Assembly (NCBI GenBank): GCA_963767635.1
Contig: CAVYEM010000001.1
Span: forward strand, 310,001-374,000
DNA length: 64,000 nucleotides
Reading direction: 5' to 3'
Source: CAVYEM01 sp963767635
GTDB lineage: Bacteria > Vulcanimicrobiota > Vulcanimicrobiia > Vulcanimicrobiales > Vulcanimicrobiaceae
This document shows positions 61,858 to 64,000 of the stretch, one piece after another. The notes beneath the pieces were generated by a model. The model did no database searches. It saw only the letters and a list, made by a program, of their open reading frames with translations, and was not told the DNA's origin. The position numbers were made by a program, and so were the translations under genes. Each line of letters starts with the position of its first letter. Within the stretch, counting starts at the first letter, position 1.

Positions 61858-62116
61858 CGCGCAGAGTAACGCCGCGACCTGTCGTATGTAAGAATTTGAC
61901 GTCGAAGCCCCCTTTGTCTATGCCGATGAAGCAACCGCCTTACGCGGCTTGAATTCGTCCCGGGTGAACGCGCGAGATCGAACATTCGGGCGAGCGCGCG
62001 GTCATTGCAGCTCATACCGAGGCAATTGCGCCGCTTCGAAAAGCCGATGGAACGGATCGCGTCGAGGCACACTTTCGATGCTTGATTGCGCGGACGTAAA
62101 GAGGCCAATCAAGCGC
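61858..62116. other. Intergenic stretch without recognisable gene
   Basis: About 260 bp. Short frames occur on both strands, but none has a plausible start, ribosome site or family motif. No clear terminator or repeat was found. Confidence 0.5.
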
Positions 62117-63693
62117 TCATCGATCGCTGGAATCAGCGAGTTTTTCTGCAAGCGCAAGGAGAGATTGATTCGCTTGGGACGATTGTGTCGGCAGAAGCAT
62201 GTCGACCGTGAAGCCGTACCCGTCTACGGAGCGGCCGTCACCGTAATCGTCTGTCCGGCTTAACGCCAAACGAAACGGAACGCGCGAATGCGGCAGCACA
62301 AAATAACCGGGTTGTGTAAAGCCGGAGAGGCCGCGTGTGCTCGTCCCGGCAATGACGGATTCGGGAAAAGCCGAGAGCACGTATACCATGTATTCGCAAT
62401 CGCTCGCGCACCCGTTGTCCACGAGCGCGATAATGCGTGTGCGAGCTTTTGAAGCGCTCAAGTCGAAATGATGATCCAGCAGCGTATGCGCGCCGTGCCG
62501 GATCGTCGATCGCACCGTACAGTCGTTTGCCGATGGATCGTCAAGATTGTCAACCAAGTCTTGGAGAAGCCGCTGGTCTTGCACCGGCGCCGGCGAAGGC
62601 AGCTGCGCCGTGAGCTGCTGCTCCAAGTTAAAGAATAGCGCGGTTCTGAAGCACGATGTGGTTCCATATTGTGCTTCGGACTCGGCTTTTCTGATTGCGG
62701 GCTCAGGGAACCAGTGCCGCAATATGTCGACCGGAGCGTTGCCGCCTTCGTTGCCGCGCATATCGAAGATCACGAGCCGTTCCTTCCCAACGCCATGCGC
62801 CTTCGCGAGCACATCCCGCAGTGCGTCGTCATTTGCGTCCGTGAAGGTGGGCATGCGGATATAGGCAATCCCCCGCCCGAGTGCTTCATAGACCGGCTTA
62901 TCGGTGCCGAGGAATAGCACGTTTTCGCGGCCCGAAGACGACGCAGACGAAAACGCCGGAACCAGGTCGATGCGCTGATTGCCGCATTCAATGGCCTTTC
63001 CGGTCCCTTCGCGTGCAGGATACTAACGTACCACGCCCGCGAAAAAGCGGAGCCGTTCCACTCGTACACTGCGTGCGGCTGCTGCGCTGGATCTGTACCG
63101 GAAAGCGCCACAGGCGCATTGCCTGAGATTTGCATCGAAGTACAGGGGCCATGCGGCGGGCCGGCAAGTGATGCGCTCACGGAGCCGCTGACGTAATCCA
63201 TTAGCGCGGCCACTCCGGAGTGATTGTCGAGCTGGAACGTTTCAAGTCGTCCCCATTGCGCGAAAGCGTCGTGCAGGCTTAACTGCGCATTGCCGCGCGC
63301 GGCAAGCGCACGATCCCAATCGCTGAACCAGGAGTTCCAGTTCCAGCCGCGCGATCGAGCCGTCGCATAACCAGCGTATGTCTTTTCCATAAGCAGCCGC
63401 AACGTAGGCAAGTCCGCTCGTAAGGCCGATGCGCGCACCGGAAAGTCGCCTTTGCCGTGCATAACCTCGTAGTAATCCGCAAACCAGCATCTCCATGGAA
63501 CGATAAAAGAACGAGCCGAATATGGTGGATCGTACGGGTTCTCGAGCACAACGCCGGCCCGAGGCAGCCGAACGCCGAAGGCGCTCAAGCGGTGATCATC
63601 TGCGGTAATCTGCGAAGCCGGCACGCGAACCGATCCGCCGGCAATACCGATGAGCGCAAATGCGGCCAGGAGGACGAGTTTCGAGCGTTTCAT
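62117..63693 (-). pseudogene. Secreted S41-like peptidase, interrupted by one frameshift
   Basis: ATG at 63693 (GGAG 6 nt upstream) and signal LVLLAAFALIGIAGGSVRVPA. The N-terminal half has YATARSRGWNWNSWFSDWDRA and LSLHDAFAQWGRLETF. Near 63000-63010 the frame changes; the second part reads NQRIDLVPAFSSASSSGREN, GIAYIRMPTFTD, IFDMRGNEGGNAPVD and IIALVDNGCASDCEYMVYV, GTSTRGLSGFTQPGYFVL, which match the S41 (tail-specific protease) catalytic fold with Ser in CASDCE. Probably one gene broken by one base. Confidence 0.72.
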
Positions 63694-63754
63694 TTTACAC
63701 TCCAAGAAAGCAATCTGTGCTGTGATGGCTTCTTCTTAATGGCGCTGCGCTGCA

Positions 63755-64000
63755 TCAGAAATGAAAGAGGTCGGCAGCCACGATGGCGCCGATCAATGCG
63801 AGAAGGGCAGTTCCGGCGTATGCTGCGCTCACACTCAGCGGACGTGCGCGACCTTGCCGCAATGCGCGATCGGTCGCCGCGTATCGGAAGGCGCCGGCAA
63901 TCGCTACGGCGACGCCCGCGATAACCATGCCGATCCGGAACGCCTTCGAAGTTCCGACGTGCGGTACGCTGATATGTGCGACCACCGATATCTCGCGCGA
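63755..64000 (-). CDS. Two-helix membrane protein, partial (DUF202-like?)
   Basis: The frame is open to the window edge (SREISVVAHISVPHVGTSKAF), so the start probably lies outside; GTG at 63985 is the only internal candidate seen. Helices FRIGMVIAGVAVAIAGAF and AAYAGTALLALIGAIVAAD flank a basic loop RALRQGRARPL, resembling the last two helices of YidH/DUF202 proteins. Identification is tentative. Confidence 0.5.
   Translation of the reverse strand, partial: SREISVVAHISVPHVGTSKAFRIGMVIAGVAVAIAGAFRYAATDRALRQGRARPLSVSAAYAGTALLALIGAIVAADLFHF

Overview
This 64 kb window is GC-rich (roughly 60 percent by eye), gene-dense chromosomal DNA from a diderm bacterium. Outer-membrane TonB-dependent receptors, a DUF5916-type barrel, lipoproteins and periplasmic enzymes show the outer membrane. 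There is no rRNA, CRISPR array, prophage or complete insertion sequence. The gene mix (BNR/MoaD pair, GMC dehydrogenase with a gluconate-dehydrogenase-subunit-3 partner, carboxypeptidase-regulatory-domain TonB receptors, PaaX/BoxB-type genes) resembles uncultured soil lineages such as Eremiobacterota/WPS-2. That placement is an inference and needs a marker-gene search.

Layout. 0-5.7 kb: end of a 2-oxoacid:ferredoxin oxidoreductase, a gamma-carbonic-anhydrase-like protein, a DUF2079 membrane protein, a thioredoxin-like gene that appears to encode selenocysteine (in-frame UGA followed by a good bacterial SECIS hairpin), tRNA-Thr(CGT), a decayed toxin-antitoxin pair, and a MoaD/BNR pair. 5.7-10.8 kb: a solute-binding lipoprotein and a two-gene FAD dehydrogenase whose small subunit is fused to a duplicated membrane module. 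10.8-16.8 kb (minus): a tightly coupled peptide-transport operon ending in msrA-msrB. 16.8-23.2 kb (minus): two TonB receptors, one broken, each preceded by an identical 41-bp terminator-like leader element. 23.2-29.5 kb: cell-wall genes (lysA, dacB, SIS protein, divergent amidase), manA and an SRPBCC protein. 29.5-39.4 kb: a HPPK-FolE2 folate fusion, an outer-membrane protein, an M48 protease, a frameshifted amidohydrolase, Mrp, DprA and a GSA-aminomutase-like enzyme. 39.5-50.5 kb: M28 peptidase, RsbW-like kinase, a GIY-YIG/cyclophilin fusion, a class-A-beta-lactamase-like protein, a split ABC-2 exporter (two permeases plus ATPase) with alkA and pirin between its halves, a cytidylate-kinase-like gene and an MFS exporter. 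50.5-64 kb: a histone-H1-like protein, small genes, a CoA-ester degradation cluster (hydroxyacyl-CoA dehydrogenase, thiolase, aldehyde dehydrogenase, PaaX, BoxB-like epoxidase, enoyl-CoA hydratase), and a frameshifted S41-type protease.

Functional links: many neighbours overlap by ATGA or GTGA, so translational coupling is common, and several divergent pairs have only 5-60 bp between start codons. The paaX-boxB region looks like a regulated aromatic-CoA pathway with divergent overlapping promoters.

Caution: at least eight single-base frameshifts interrupt otherwise good genes. Four are an extra base inside an AGCT tetramer and one fits loss of a base from AGCT, which points to a systematic sequencing or modification effect rather than random gene decay. 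Reads should be inspected before calling these pseudogenes.
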